Source: an uncultured Porphyromonas sp. (GTDB taxonomy: Bacteria > Bacteroidota > Bacteroidia > Bacteroidales > Porphyromonadaceae). Taken from it: a stretch of DNA of 7,066 nt. This document shows, one piece after another, positions 1 to 6,135 of this stretch. The stretch is taken from positions 1-7,066 of the forward strand of contig NZ_CAMYEZ010000113.1 of assembly GCF_947254915.1 (NCBI RefSeq). Reading direction: 5' to 3'. The position numbers and the translations under genes were made by a program. Position 1 is the stretch's first letter. Each line of letters starts with the position of its first letter. Below the pieces are notes generated by a model. That model saw only the letters and a list, made by a program, of their open reading frames with translations, was not told the DNA's origin and did not search any database.

Positions 1-628
1 CAAGGTTGAGGCTACGCCTGATGAGGGCTACGAGCTCAAGAGCCTGAAGGTCAATAAACAGGATATCCTCTCGGCAAAGAAGTTTACGGTAGAGGGCGAG
101 TCGACCGTTGTCGCTACCTTTGAGCAGAAGAAGCCCGTCACCTACGCGATTCACTTTGCACAGCCAGAGCATGGACATCTGAAGCTCTTCGCAGGGGAGC
201 AGGAGATCCAGCCTAATGCTACGCTAGAGCGTGGTACAGAGGTTAAGGTTGAGGCTACGCCTGATGAGGGCTACGAGCTCAAGAGCCTGAAGGTCAATGA
301 GCAGGACATCCTCTCGGCAAAGAAGTTTACGGTAGATGGCGAGTCGACCGTTGTCGCTACCTTTGAGCAGAAGACTGGTGTGGAGGAGCCTGACGAGAGC
401 TTGCTCCTTAAGGTATACCCTAACCCTACAGATAGCTACTGTATCGTCTCTGTACCGGCGGCTTACATTGGCGAGACCGCATATCTCCTAGGAGCGGGTG
501 GTGAGTTGCTACGTCTCCTACCTCTAGTGCAGAGCGAGGTGACGCTAGATCTAGCATACCTACCTATAGGCACCTATCTGCTCAAGGTCGGTGCTACAGA
601 CCACTCTCTGACCATCATCCGCAAATAA
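1..628 (+). CDS. Repetitive T9SS-secreted surface protein, 3' end only
   Basis: This is the C-terminal part of a larger protein; 208 residues are visible from the codon at position 2, and the 5' end lies outside the window. Residues 1-43 are the second half of one repeat, and residues 44-124 contain a complete unit starting near VTYAIHF and ending VVATFEQK. The pattern (a Gly-Tyr turn, then a VN turn, then a final VxATFE strand) matches the divergent InlB B-repeat / Flg_new_2 family, which builds beta-rich extracellular stalks. A short acidic linker leads to residues 134-208, which carry the VYPNPT motif, the L-x-x-GTYLLKV motif and a final basic IIRK. These are hallmarks of the type A sorting domain that sends proteins through the type IX secretion system to the cell surface, where the domain is normally cleaved. 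The protein is therefore probably exported and surface-attached. Its ligand or enzymatic role, if any, would be encoded upstream. The stop is TAA at 626-628. Confidence 0.88.
   Translation, partial: KVEATPDEGYELKSLKVNKQDILSAKKFTVEGESTVVATFEQKKPVTYAIHFAQPEHGHLKLFAGEQEIQPNATLERGTEVKVEATPDEGYELKSLKVNEQDILSAKKFTVDGESTVVATFEQKTGVEEPDESLLLKVYPNPTDSYCIVSVPAAYIGETAYLLGAGGELLRLLPLVQSEVTLDLAYLPIGTYLLKVGATDHSLTIIRK
2..373 (+). repeat. In-frame 243-bp tandem repeat within the surface-protein gene
   Basis: The segment 2-130 recurs at 245-373 with 125 of 129 bases identical, at an exact offset of 243 bases (81 codons), so the reading frame is kept. The four differences cause only two amino-acid changes (Lys to Glu and Glu to Asp). 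The second copy stops sharply at the EQK codons, where the linker to the sorting domain begins. Copy 1 continues into the intervening sequence 131-244, and the array probably extends upstream of the window. Each period encodes one InlB-like domain. Confidence 0.93.
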
Positions 629-640
629 TATAGACGGAGT

Positions 641-2152
641 ATGACAATCGCAAATCTACACCGCCAGCCCCTCTTGAGGGGAGTGACCACGGTATGTCTC
701 ACCCTCCTTGCAGTCGCACTACTATGTAGCTGTAGCGATGAGATGCCGAAGCCTCTACAGATGACCTTGTCGTCTCGCACCTTCCTCCTCACGGTAGGTG
801 ATACAGCTCGACTTAATGTAGCTATAACGCCACAAGCGACCTCTTCGCAAGTGACCTTCAAGAGTCTTGATGAGACCATCGCACGAGTTGATCCTACGGG
901 TCTTATCACCGCCTGTGCCTCAGGCGAGACAGCGATAGCTGTCGCACTCGGATCTCTACGGGATACTTGTCGGGTGCAGGTCTCTGCTCAGGCCGTGGCT
1001 ATATCACTCCCCGATACTGATATAAGTGTTGTCGAGGGTGATACCACACGAATCCGCTATACGGTATCTCCTGAGGGCACTCCGGTGACCTTTACCTCTG
1101 CAGCTCCTCAGGTCGCCACGGTGGATGATCGTGGATGTGTCAGAGGTGTCTCCGTAGGCGAGACGACGATCACGCTACAAGCTCTCTCGATACAGGTCTC
1201 TGTGAGGGTGTCTGTGACGGCTCCTAATATTAAGGTATCAACAGAGTTGCCTCTGATGAAGTTTGCTCCTCAGCGAGATGCTACAGGTCACATCACAGAA
1301 CCCAGCATTCTATCGTATGAGCAAAGCTTAGGTCGCAGATCGCAATCCATTCGCTATAATATGCAGCAGACCTACGAGGGCTTTGTAAATTTAGACTTGA
1401 TGACTATACCAGCCGTCATCTATGGTATACCTACGGAAGATGGTCATGATAAGCGTATCATAGCCTATAGTAAGGAGACCATAGCACACTGCCCTCGTAC
1501 ACGTACGATGCTACGGAGTAGTGGGTTCTCCCAGATAGAGTCTGCTGTAATAGATGTGGCTGGTGAGGAGACTTCGGTCTTGCGCGCCAAGAGTGACATA
1601 GATCCAGATATAACGGTCGTGATGATGGATGAGGAGTATCCCGAGTTTGGAGCTCAGATGTATATGGAGTTTGTCAAGCGTATGCCTCGTCATCATAGTA
1701 TTATGACCAATGTCCGGGACTTCCCCTCGCTCAAGGCTCTAGCGACTGGCTCGCTGGACAAAGCGCAAGCTTTCGAACAGCAGTTGGGACTTCGTGAGTT
1801 TAGCCAGCAAGACTCACAGCCCTACAGCCGTATATTTGTCACGAAGAGTGAAGCACTAGAGAAGAGTAATTTCAAGTGGGTCTACTACACCCTACGCGGG
1901 GTTCGCAGTCACCCCTTTATCAATGCTGAGCTCAACTGCCCCAATGGCAAGGCCGACATCAAGTCTACTGCGCTCAAGGAGTATCTCGCTCGCAACGGCT
2001 TTGATCAAGAGTACTACGTCGATGCCACCGCCAATGTGGTAATGGTGTATAATCATGATGGAGATCTATGCCAGATCTATGAAGACTCTGAAACTAAGCG
2101 CATACTCCTACAGCTAGTCCTCAAGCGGGATTTGCCAAACTCCGAGGGCTAG
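641..2152 (+). CDS. Putative surface lipoprotein with two BIG2 Ig-like domains and an unknown C-terminal region
   Basis: The 503-residue product begins with a lipoprotein signal: basic N-region, hydrophobic stretch at about 14-28, and lipobox L-C-S-C with Cys31 as the predicted lipidated residue. The next residues, SDE, resemble the acidic lipoprotein export signal that sends Bacteroidota lipoproteins to the outer face of the outer membrane. Two tandem BIG2-like Ig domains follow at about 39-114 and 118-193; each has a VGDT/VEGDT turn, a T-F-x-S segment, an A-x-V-D turn and a G-E-T strand. The remaining residues (about 198-503) match no family I can name. They look like mixed alpha/beta sequence with no catalytic motif I can identify. 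The start is the first ATG after the upstream stop and gives an intact signal peptide. GGAG at 636-639 lies too close to the ATG to act as a normal ribosome binding site. The gene starts 12 bases after the preceding surface-protein gene, in the same frame, so the two are probably co-transcribed. A role in surface binding is possible but unproven. Confidence 0.85.
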   Translation: MTIANLHRQPLLRGVTTVCLTLLAVALLCSCSDEMPKPLQMTLSSRTFLLTVGDTARLNVAITPQATSSQVTFKSLDETIARVDPTGLITACASGETAIAVALGSLRDTCRVQVSAQAVAISLPDTDISVVEGDTTRIRYTVSPEGTPVTFTSAAPQVATVDDRGCVRGVSVGETTITLQALSIQVSVRVSVTAPNIKVSTELPLMKFAPQRDATGHITEPSILSYEQSLGRRSQSIRYNMQQTYEGFVNLDLMTIPAVIYGIPTEDGHDKRIIAYSKETIAHCPRTRTMLRSSGFSQIESAVIDVAGEETSVLRAKSDIDPDITVVMMDEEYPEFGAQMYMEFVKRMPRHHSIMTNVRDFPSLKALATGSLDKAQAFEQQLGLREFSQQDSQPYSRIFVTKSEALEKSNFKWVYYTLRGVRSHPFINAELNCPNGKADIKSTALKEYLARNGFDQEYYVDATANVVMVYNHDGDLCQIYEDSETKRILLQLVLKRDLPNSEG

Positions 2153-2176
2153 CTGGACGAGTACACAGGAAGCGTT

Positions 2177-2196
2177 TGCTACTGATACGAGTAGCA
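2177..2196 (+). other. Small hairpin downstream of the lipoprotein gene
   Basis: TGCTACT (2177-2183) and AGTAGCA (2190-2196) form a perfect 7-bp inverted repeat around a 6-base loop, 24 bases after the lipoprotein stop codon. No clear U-tract follows, so on its own it is a weak terminator. It could stabilise the 3' end of the transcript or act with the larger hairpin that starts a few bases later. Confidence 0.4.
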
Positions 2197-2202
2197 CTCT
2201 TA

Positions 2203-2270
2203 ATTGAGTAGGTTGGGAAACGAAAGTAGGTCAGAAAACTTTTTGTTTCCCTACCTACTTGATTTTCTTA
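2203..2270 (+). terminator. Intrinsic terminator of the lipoprotein transcript, with two alternative folds
   Basis: The left arm 2203-2221 pairs with 2245-2263 over 19 positions, including two G-U pairs and one T-T mismatch (2214/2252). The core GGGAAAC / GTTTCCC is perfect. The stem is followed by a T-rich run (TTTTCTT, 2263-2269), as expected of a factor-independent terminator for transcripts arriving from the left. A second hairpin is possible: AAGTAGGT (2224-2231) pairs perfectly with ACCTACTT (2253-2260). Both folds use the same right arm, so they exclude each other. The next gene has its own promoter downstream, which fits a transcription boundary here. Confidence 0.72.
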
Positions 2271-2382
2271 GTGGGTAGAAGCTAGAGTTTAGACATGAAC
2301 CGTGCATTCCGACAGCGGGTGTTAGAAGTCCCATGCGAGCGTCACGATGCTGGTGGATCCCCTCCGACAGCAAGATAATTAG
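2264..2382. other. Intergenic stretch with no assigned function
   Basis: This stretch lies between the terminator and the ychF promoter. I find no open reading frame worth calling, no tRNA-like T-arm and no long inverted repeat. The only visible structure is a 9-base direct repeat, TCCGACAGC, at 2308-2316 and 2363-2371. The second copy lies just upstream of the predicted promoter, so an operator is possible but not supported further. Confidence 0.4.
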
Positions 2383-2390
2383 TACCTTTG
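2383..2390 (+). promoter_or_regulatory. Bacteroidota-type -7 promoter element for ychF
   Basis: TACCTTTG matches the TAnnTTTG -7 consensus of the Bacteroidota primary sigma factor exactly. Transcription would start near 2396-2398, leaving a leader of about 55 bases before the ychF ATG at 2454. I do not see a convincing -33 TTTG/TTG element about 20 bases upstream, so strength is uncertain. Placement just after a terminator and before a housekeeping gene supports it. Confidence 0.62.
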
Positions 2391-2453
2391 CAGGAGAGCC
2401 GAGCTGACACGAGAGCGAGGCTTCGTCACGTTGTATACTTATCTTTATAATAT

Positions 2454-3557
2454 ATGTCGCTACAGTGCGGTATCGTAGGACTACCCAACGTCGGTAAGTC
2501 CACTTTGTTTAACTGCTTGTCGAATGCTAAGGCGCAGTCGGCCAACTTCCCCTTCTGCACGATCGAACCCAACGTTGGGGTCATCACCGTGCCAGATGAG
2601 CGTCTCAATAAGTTGGTCGAGATGGAGCATCCTAAGCGGACGGTGCCTGCCACGGTAGAGATTGTCGACATAGCGGGGCTGGTCAAGGGTGCCAGTCAGG
2701 GCGAGGGGCTGGGCAATAAGTTCCTCTCAAACATCCGCGAGACTGATGCGATCATACACTTGCTGCGCTGCTTTGACGATGACAACATTACGCACGTTGA
2801 CGGCTCCGTAGATCCAGTTCGGGACAAGGAGATCATCGACACGGAGCTACAGCTCAAGGATCTAGAGACGGTGCAGACGCAACTCAAGAAGTCCGAGCGG
2901 CAGGCTCAGACGGGTGGCGACAAGCAGGCGAAGATCCGTGTAGCGCTCCTCAAGCGTATCGAGGAAGCCCTACTGCAAGGGCTTAACGCTCGCTCGGTGA
3001 CGCCGGAAAACAAGGACGAGGAGCAGGCGCTGCGAGACCTTTTTCTCCTAACAGCTAAGCCAGTCCTCTACGTCTGCAATGTTGACGAGGCGAGTGCCGC
3101 CACGGGCAATGCTTATGTGGAGGCCGTTCGCAAGGCTATCGCTCATGAAGATGCGGAGCTACTGGTCGTATCTGCGCATATCGAGAGCGAGATAGCAGAG
3201 CTGGAGGAGTATGAGGAGCGTCAACTCTTCCTGCAGGAGTTAGGGCTGGAGGAGACGGGTGTCAACCGTTTGATCCGTGCAGCCTACAAGTTGCTCAACC
3301 TCGAGACCTTCTTTACGGCTGGAGCTGATGAGTGCCGTGCTTGGACTTTTGTCAAGGGGAGCAAGGCTCCTCAGTGTGCGGGCATCATACACACCGACTT
3401 CGAGCGTGGCTTCATACGTGCTGAGGTGATCAAGTATGAGGACTATGTGCACTACGGCTCTGAGACGGCTGTCAAGGAGGCTGGTCGCATGGCGGTCGAG
3501 GGCAAGGACTACGTCGTGCAGGACGGAGACATCATGCACTTCCGCTTCAACGTATAG
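2454..3557 (+). CDS. ychF: Ribosome-binding ATPase YchF (Obg/HAS family)
   Basis: The 367-residue protein is full length for YchF (usually about 363-367). The N-terminal G domain has the P-loop GLPNVGKS at 9-16, the family signature FPFCTIEPNVG at 33-43, and the G3 motif DIAGL at 72-76. The G4 motif reads NVDE (209-212) instead of NKxD; in this family that change favours ATP over GTP. A helical, charged insertion at about 125-195 fits the family's coiled-coil arm. The C-terminal part (about 283-366) is the TGS domain, with the conserved AWTFVKGSKAPQ and GDIMHFRFNV segments. In other bacteria YchF is a cytoplasmic ATPase that binds ribosomes and affects translation and oxidative-stress responses. 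The ATG at 2454 is preceded by an A/T-rich leader with no Shine-Dalgarno sequence, as is common in this phylum. It is the first gene of the ychF-guaA-panB run. Confidence 0.97.
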   Translation: MSLQCGIVGLPNVGKSTLFNCLSNAKAQSANFPFCTIEPNVGVITVPDERLNKLVEMEHPKRTVPATVEIVDIAGLVKGASQGEGLGNKFLSNIRETDAIIHLLRCFDDDNITHVDGSVDPVRDKEIIDTELQLKDLETVQTQLKKSERQAQTGGDKQAKIRVALLKRIEEALLQGLNARSVTPENKDEEQALRDLFLLTAKPVLYVCNVDEASAATGNAYVEAVRKAIAHEDAELLVVSAHIESEIAELEEYEERQLFLQELGLEETGVNRLIRAAYKLLNLETFFTAGADECRAWTFVKGSKAPQCAGIIHTDFERGFIRAEVIKYEDYVHYGSETAVKEAGRMAVEGKDYVVQDGDIMHFRFNV

Positions 3558-3599
3558 CGCCTCTAGTACAAAGTATTAACACCGAAATAGAATCAACCT

Positions 3600-5120
3600 A
3601 TGCCGGACAAGATAATTATCGCAGACTTTGGCTCGCAGACTACACAGCTCATCGGACGTCGTCTGAGAGACCTGAACACTTACTGCGAGATAGTCCCCTA
3701 CAACAAGATTCCCACAGACCTGACGGGCGTTCGCGGCGTCATCCTCTCGGGGAGCCCATACTCGGTCTATGCTGAGGAGGCTTTTACCGCAGACATAGCC
3801 GCTATCCGTGGAAGGCTGCCGATCCTAGGCATTTGCTATGGTGCCCAGCTGATGGTGCATCAGAGCGGAGGTGCCGTGGAGAACTCTAATACCCGTGAGT
3901 ACGGAGCCTCTACACTACAATTGGTGGACAAAGCCGATCCACTGCTTGCTGGGCTCTCGCCACAGCACACGGTCTGGATGTCGCACGGTGACACGATCAC
4001 ACGCCTTCCCGAAGGCTTTAAGGTGATTGCCTCGACTCCCTCGGTGCAGTATGCCGCATATAGGATAGAAGGCGAGGAGACTTGGGGCGTACAGTTTCAC
4101 CCAGAGATACATCACAGTGAGGAGGGTACGAAGCTCCTCGACAACTTCGTCACGCTCTGTGGCATCAAGGGCGAGTGGTCGTCCGAGTCTTTCATCGAGA
4201 ACAGCATCGCCTCGATCCAGGCTCAGGTAGGTGACGAGCAAGTCATCATGGCGCTCAGTGGAGGCGTAGACAGTTCGGTCGCTGCGGTCCTCCTGCACCG
4301 TGCTATCGGCGATCAGCTCACCTGTATCTTTGTGGATCATGGGCTGATGCGACTAGGCGAGGCGGAGCAGATCTTGGCGGACTACAAAGCACTCGGACTA
4401 GGCTGTATCAAGGTTGACGCGAGTGCGAAGTTCCTCGGAGACCTGGCGGGCGTTCGTGATCCCGAGGCTAAGCGCAAAGTGATCGGCCGAGACTTCATCG
4501 AGGTCTTTGAGGCTGAGGCGAAGAAGTTGCCACAGGCTCGTTGGCTGGGACAAGGAACCATTTATCCGGACATCATCGAGTCCATCAATATCACGGGCAA
4601 GGTGATCAAGAGCCACCACAACGTGGGCGGACTGCCTGAGCGTATGCACCTCAAGCTGGTGGAGCCGCTGAAGCATCTCTTTAAGGATGAGGTGCGTCGT
4701 GTCGGCTTGGCCCTCTCTATGCCACGACATATGATCTTTCGCCATCCCTTCCCAGGGCCAGGCCTAGGCATTCGCGTGCTGGGCGAGGTGACTCCTCAGA
4801 AGGTGGCTATCCTCCAGCAGGCTGACAAGATATACACCGACCTGCTCCGCAAGTACAACCTCTACGATGAGGTCTGGCAGGCTGGAGCTATCCTCCTGCC
4901 CGTGCAGAGTGTGGGCGTCATGGGTGACGAGCGCACCTACGAGTACACGGTGGCTCTGCGGGCGGTGACGAGCGTCGATGCGATGAGTGCCGACTGGGCT
5001 CGCCTGCCGTACGACTTCCTCGCAGAGGTCTCTAACGAAATCATAAACAAGGTGCGTGGCGTCAATCGCGTCTGCTACGATGTGTCGTCGAAGCCACCCG
5101 CAACGATTGAGTGGGAGTAA
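3600..5120 (+). CDS. guaA: GMP synthase (glutamine-hydrolysing)
   Basis: GuaA converts XMP to GMP in the cytoplasm using ATP and ammonia released from glutamine, the last step of de novo guanine nucleotide synthesis. The 506-residue protein is close to the usual length. The N-terminal class I glutamine amidotransferase domain (about 1-190) has the nucleophile Cys79 in GICYGAQ and the catalytic His167/Glu169 in GVQFHPE. The ATP pyrophosphatase domain begins with the PP-loop SGGVDSS at 220-226 and includes LGQGTIYPDIIES near 316-328. The C-terminal dimerisation domain carries the RHPFPGPGLGIRVLGE segment (381-396) and ends in the conserved PPATIEWE. All key residues are present. The gene lies 42 bases after ychF and 38 bases before panB, with no promoter element or terminator visible in either gap, so it is probably co-transcribed with both. 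No purine riboswitch is visible in the short leader. Confidence 0.98.
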   Translation: MPDKIIIADFGSQTTQLIGRRLRDLNTYCEIVPYNKIPTDLTGVRGVILSGSPYSVYAEEAFTADIAAIRGRLPILGICYGAQLMVHQSGGAVENSNTREYGASTLQLVDKADPLLAGLSPQHTVWMSHGDTITRLPEGFKVIASTPSVQYAAYRIEGEETWGVQFHPEIHHSEEGTKLLDNFVTLCGIKGEWSSESFIENSIASIQAQVGDEQVIMALSGGVDSSVAAVLLHRAIGDQLTCIFVDHGLMRLGEAEQILADYKALGLGCIKVDASAKFLGDLAGVRDPEAKRKVIGRDFIEVFEAEAKKLPQARWLGQGTIYPDIIESINITGKVIKSHHNVGGLPERMHLKLVEPLKHLFKDEVRRVGLALSMPRHMIFRHPFPGPGLGIRVLGEVTPQKVAILQQADKIYTDLLRKYNLYDEVWQAGAILLPVQSVGVMGDERTYEYTVALRAVTSVDAMSADWARLPYDFLAEVSNEIINKVRGVNRVCYDVSSKPPATIEWE

Positions 5121-5158
5121 CCTTTCGCTCAGTCTATCTGCTTAATATCTAAATCAAT

Positions 5159-5980
5159 ATGTCCACCTATCAAGCTACCGATAGTCGCAAGGTGACCACC
5201 CGACGACTACTCGAGATGAAAGAGCGTGGGGAGAAGATCTCCATGCTCACCGCTTACGACTACTCTGCAGCACAGATCATCGACGCTGCCGGTATGGATG
5301 TGATCCTCGTAGGCGACTCTGCCAGTAATGTGATGGCGGGTAATGTGACTACGCTACCGATCACGCTAGACCAAATGATATATCACGGCAAGAGCGTGAT
5401 GAAAGCGGTGCAGCGTGCGCTGGTTGTCGTTGACCTCCCCTTCGGCTCTTATCAGGGTAACTCTAAGATCGCTCTAGAGAGCGCCATCAAGGTGATGAAG
5501 ATCACCCACGCTGATGCGATCAAGATAGAGGGAGGTAGCGAGATCCGTGAATCGGTAGAGCGTATCCTCTCGGCCGGTATCCCGATCATGGGGCACCTTG
5601 GGCTCACGCCTCAGTCGATCAATAAGTTTGGCTCTTACGCTGTCCGTGCTAAGGAGCAGGCAGAGGCTGATAAGTTGCTGGCCGATGCACATCTCCTTGA
5701 GGAGCTAGGTTGCTTTGCTCTCGTACTGGAGAAGATCCCAGCACCGCTAGCCACCAAGGTTGCCTCTGAGCTAACGATCCCCGTCATCGGCATCGGTGCC
5801 GGCGGTGGGGTGGACGGCCAAGTCCTCGTCATGCACGATATGCTCGGCATCACGCAAGGCTTTAGTCCTCGCTTCTTGCGTCGCTACGCTGACCTTGGCT
5901 CCATCATGACTGATGCGGTACAGCACTACATAGCCGATGTCAAGAGCCAAGACTTCCCGAACGAGGAGGAGTCTTACTAG
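5159..5980 (+). CDS. panB: 3-methyl-2-oxobutanoate hydroxymethyltransferase (ketopantoate hydroxymethyltransferase)
   Basis: PanB transfers a one-carbon unit from 5,10-methylene-tetrahydrofolate to 2-oxoisovalerate to make ketopantoate, the first committed step of pantothenate and coenzyme A synthesis. The 273-residue product is full length and has the TIM-barrel family motifs: MLTAYDYSAAQIID (29-42), VGDSASNV (51-58), VDLPFGSYQ (91-99), KIEGG (122-126), GHLGLTPQS (145-153), LEKIPAPLA (190-198) and IPVIGIGAG (207-215). By comparison with the E. coli enzyme, Asp53, Asp92 and Glu124 are the magnesium ligands and Glu191 is the catalytic acid/base; their spacing is almost the same. The ATG at 5159 follows an A/T-rich leader without a Shine-Dalgarno sequence. 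No panC or panD is present in the window, so the other pathway genes must lie elsewhere. A strong terminator follows. Confidence 0.97.
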   Translation: MSTYQATDSRKVTTRRLLEMKERGEKISMLTAYDYSAAQIIDAAGMDVILVGDSASNVMAGNVTTLPITLDQMIYHGKSVMKAVQRALVVVDLPFGSYQGNSKIALESAIKVMKITHADAIKIEGGSEIRESVERILSAGIPIMGHLGLTPQSINKFGSYAVRAKEQAEADKLLADAHLLEELGCFALVLEKIPAPLATKVASELTIPVIGIGAGGGVDGQVLVMHDMLGITQGFSPRFLRRYADLGSIMTDAVQHYIADVKSQDFPNEEESY

Positions 5981-6004
5981 TCGCCACAGATACATATATA
6001 ATAT

Positions 6005-6050
6005 AGCGAAGGCACCGCCAGCCAGTGAGCTTGGTGGTACCTTCGCTTTT
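6005..6050 (+). terminator. Intrinsic terminator after panB
   Basis: AGCGAAGG-led left arm 6005-6020 pairs with right arm 6032-6047 over 16 positions, with one C-A mismatch and one G-U pair, around an 11-base loop. A TTTT run (6047-6050) follows directly. It lies 24 bases after the panB stop and closes the ychF-guaA-panB transcription unit. Confidence 0.88.
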
Positions 6051-6076
6051 GTTGTGTCTATGCTCCCCGAAATGAG

Positions 6077-6084
6077 TACTTTTG
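6077..6084 (+). promoter_or_regulatory. Bacteroidota-type -7 promoter element for the glycosyltransferase gene
   Basis: TACTTTTG matches the TAnnTTTG consensus exactly. TTG at 6052-6054, within the run TTTTGTTG, could be the -33 element, with a spacer of about 22 bases. Transcription would start near 6091, after the panB terminator and about 45 bases before the ATG at 6136. The element overlaps the upstream TTG codon at 6082 that would otherwise give a longer protein, which argues against that longer start. Confidence 0.65.
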
Positions 6085-6091
6085 TGGAGTG

Positions 6092-6116
6092 CTCTTTCGC
6101 TCACTCAGCGAAAGGG
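6092..6116 (+). promoter_or_regulatory. Hairpin in the glycosyltransferase leader
   Basis: CTTTCGCT (6094-6101) and AGCGAAAG (6107-6114) are perfectly complementary around a 5-base loop (CACTC). The stem extends to 10 pairs (6092-6101 with 6107-6116) with one U-G pair. It begins almost exactly at the predicted transcription start and ends about 20 bases before the start codon. It could protect the 5' end of the mRNA or influence translation. No U-tract follows, so it is not a terminator. Confidence 0.55.
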
Positions 6117-6135
6117 GCGTCCAGTCCACTCTATC

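Noticed and set aside
2..373. Regular repeats that could suggest a CRISPR array
   Set aside because: The repeats are long, in frame and encode a beta-domain; there are no short repeats separated by unique spacers.
636..639. GGAG as a Shine-Dalgarno sequence for the lipoprotein gene
   Set aside because: It lies one base from the ATG, too close for normal pairing, and the other genes here show no Shine-Dalgarno sequences.
574..909. Minus-strand open frame opposite the junction of the first two genes, and similar minus-strand frames elsewhere
   Set aside because: They lie opposite strong coding sequence, resemble no protein family and lack promoters; they are antisense shadows.
2280..2360. Possible tRNA or structured RNA in the intergenic gap
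   Set aside because: I could find no GGTTCGA-type T-arm, no acceptor stem pairing and no anticodon arm.
3558..3599. Guanine/purine riboswitch or promoter before guaA
   Set aside because: The 42-base gap is too short for a purine aptamer plus expression platform, and there is no TAnnTTTG element.
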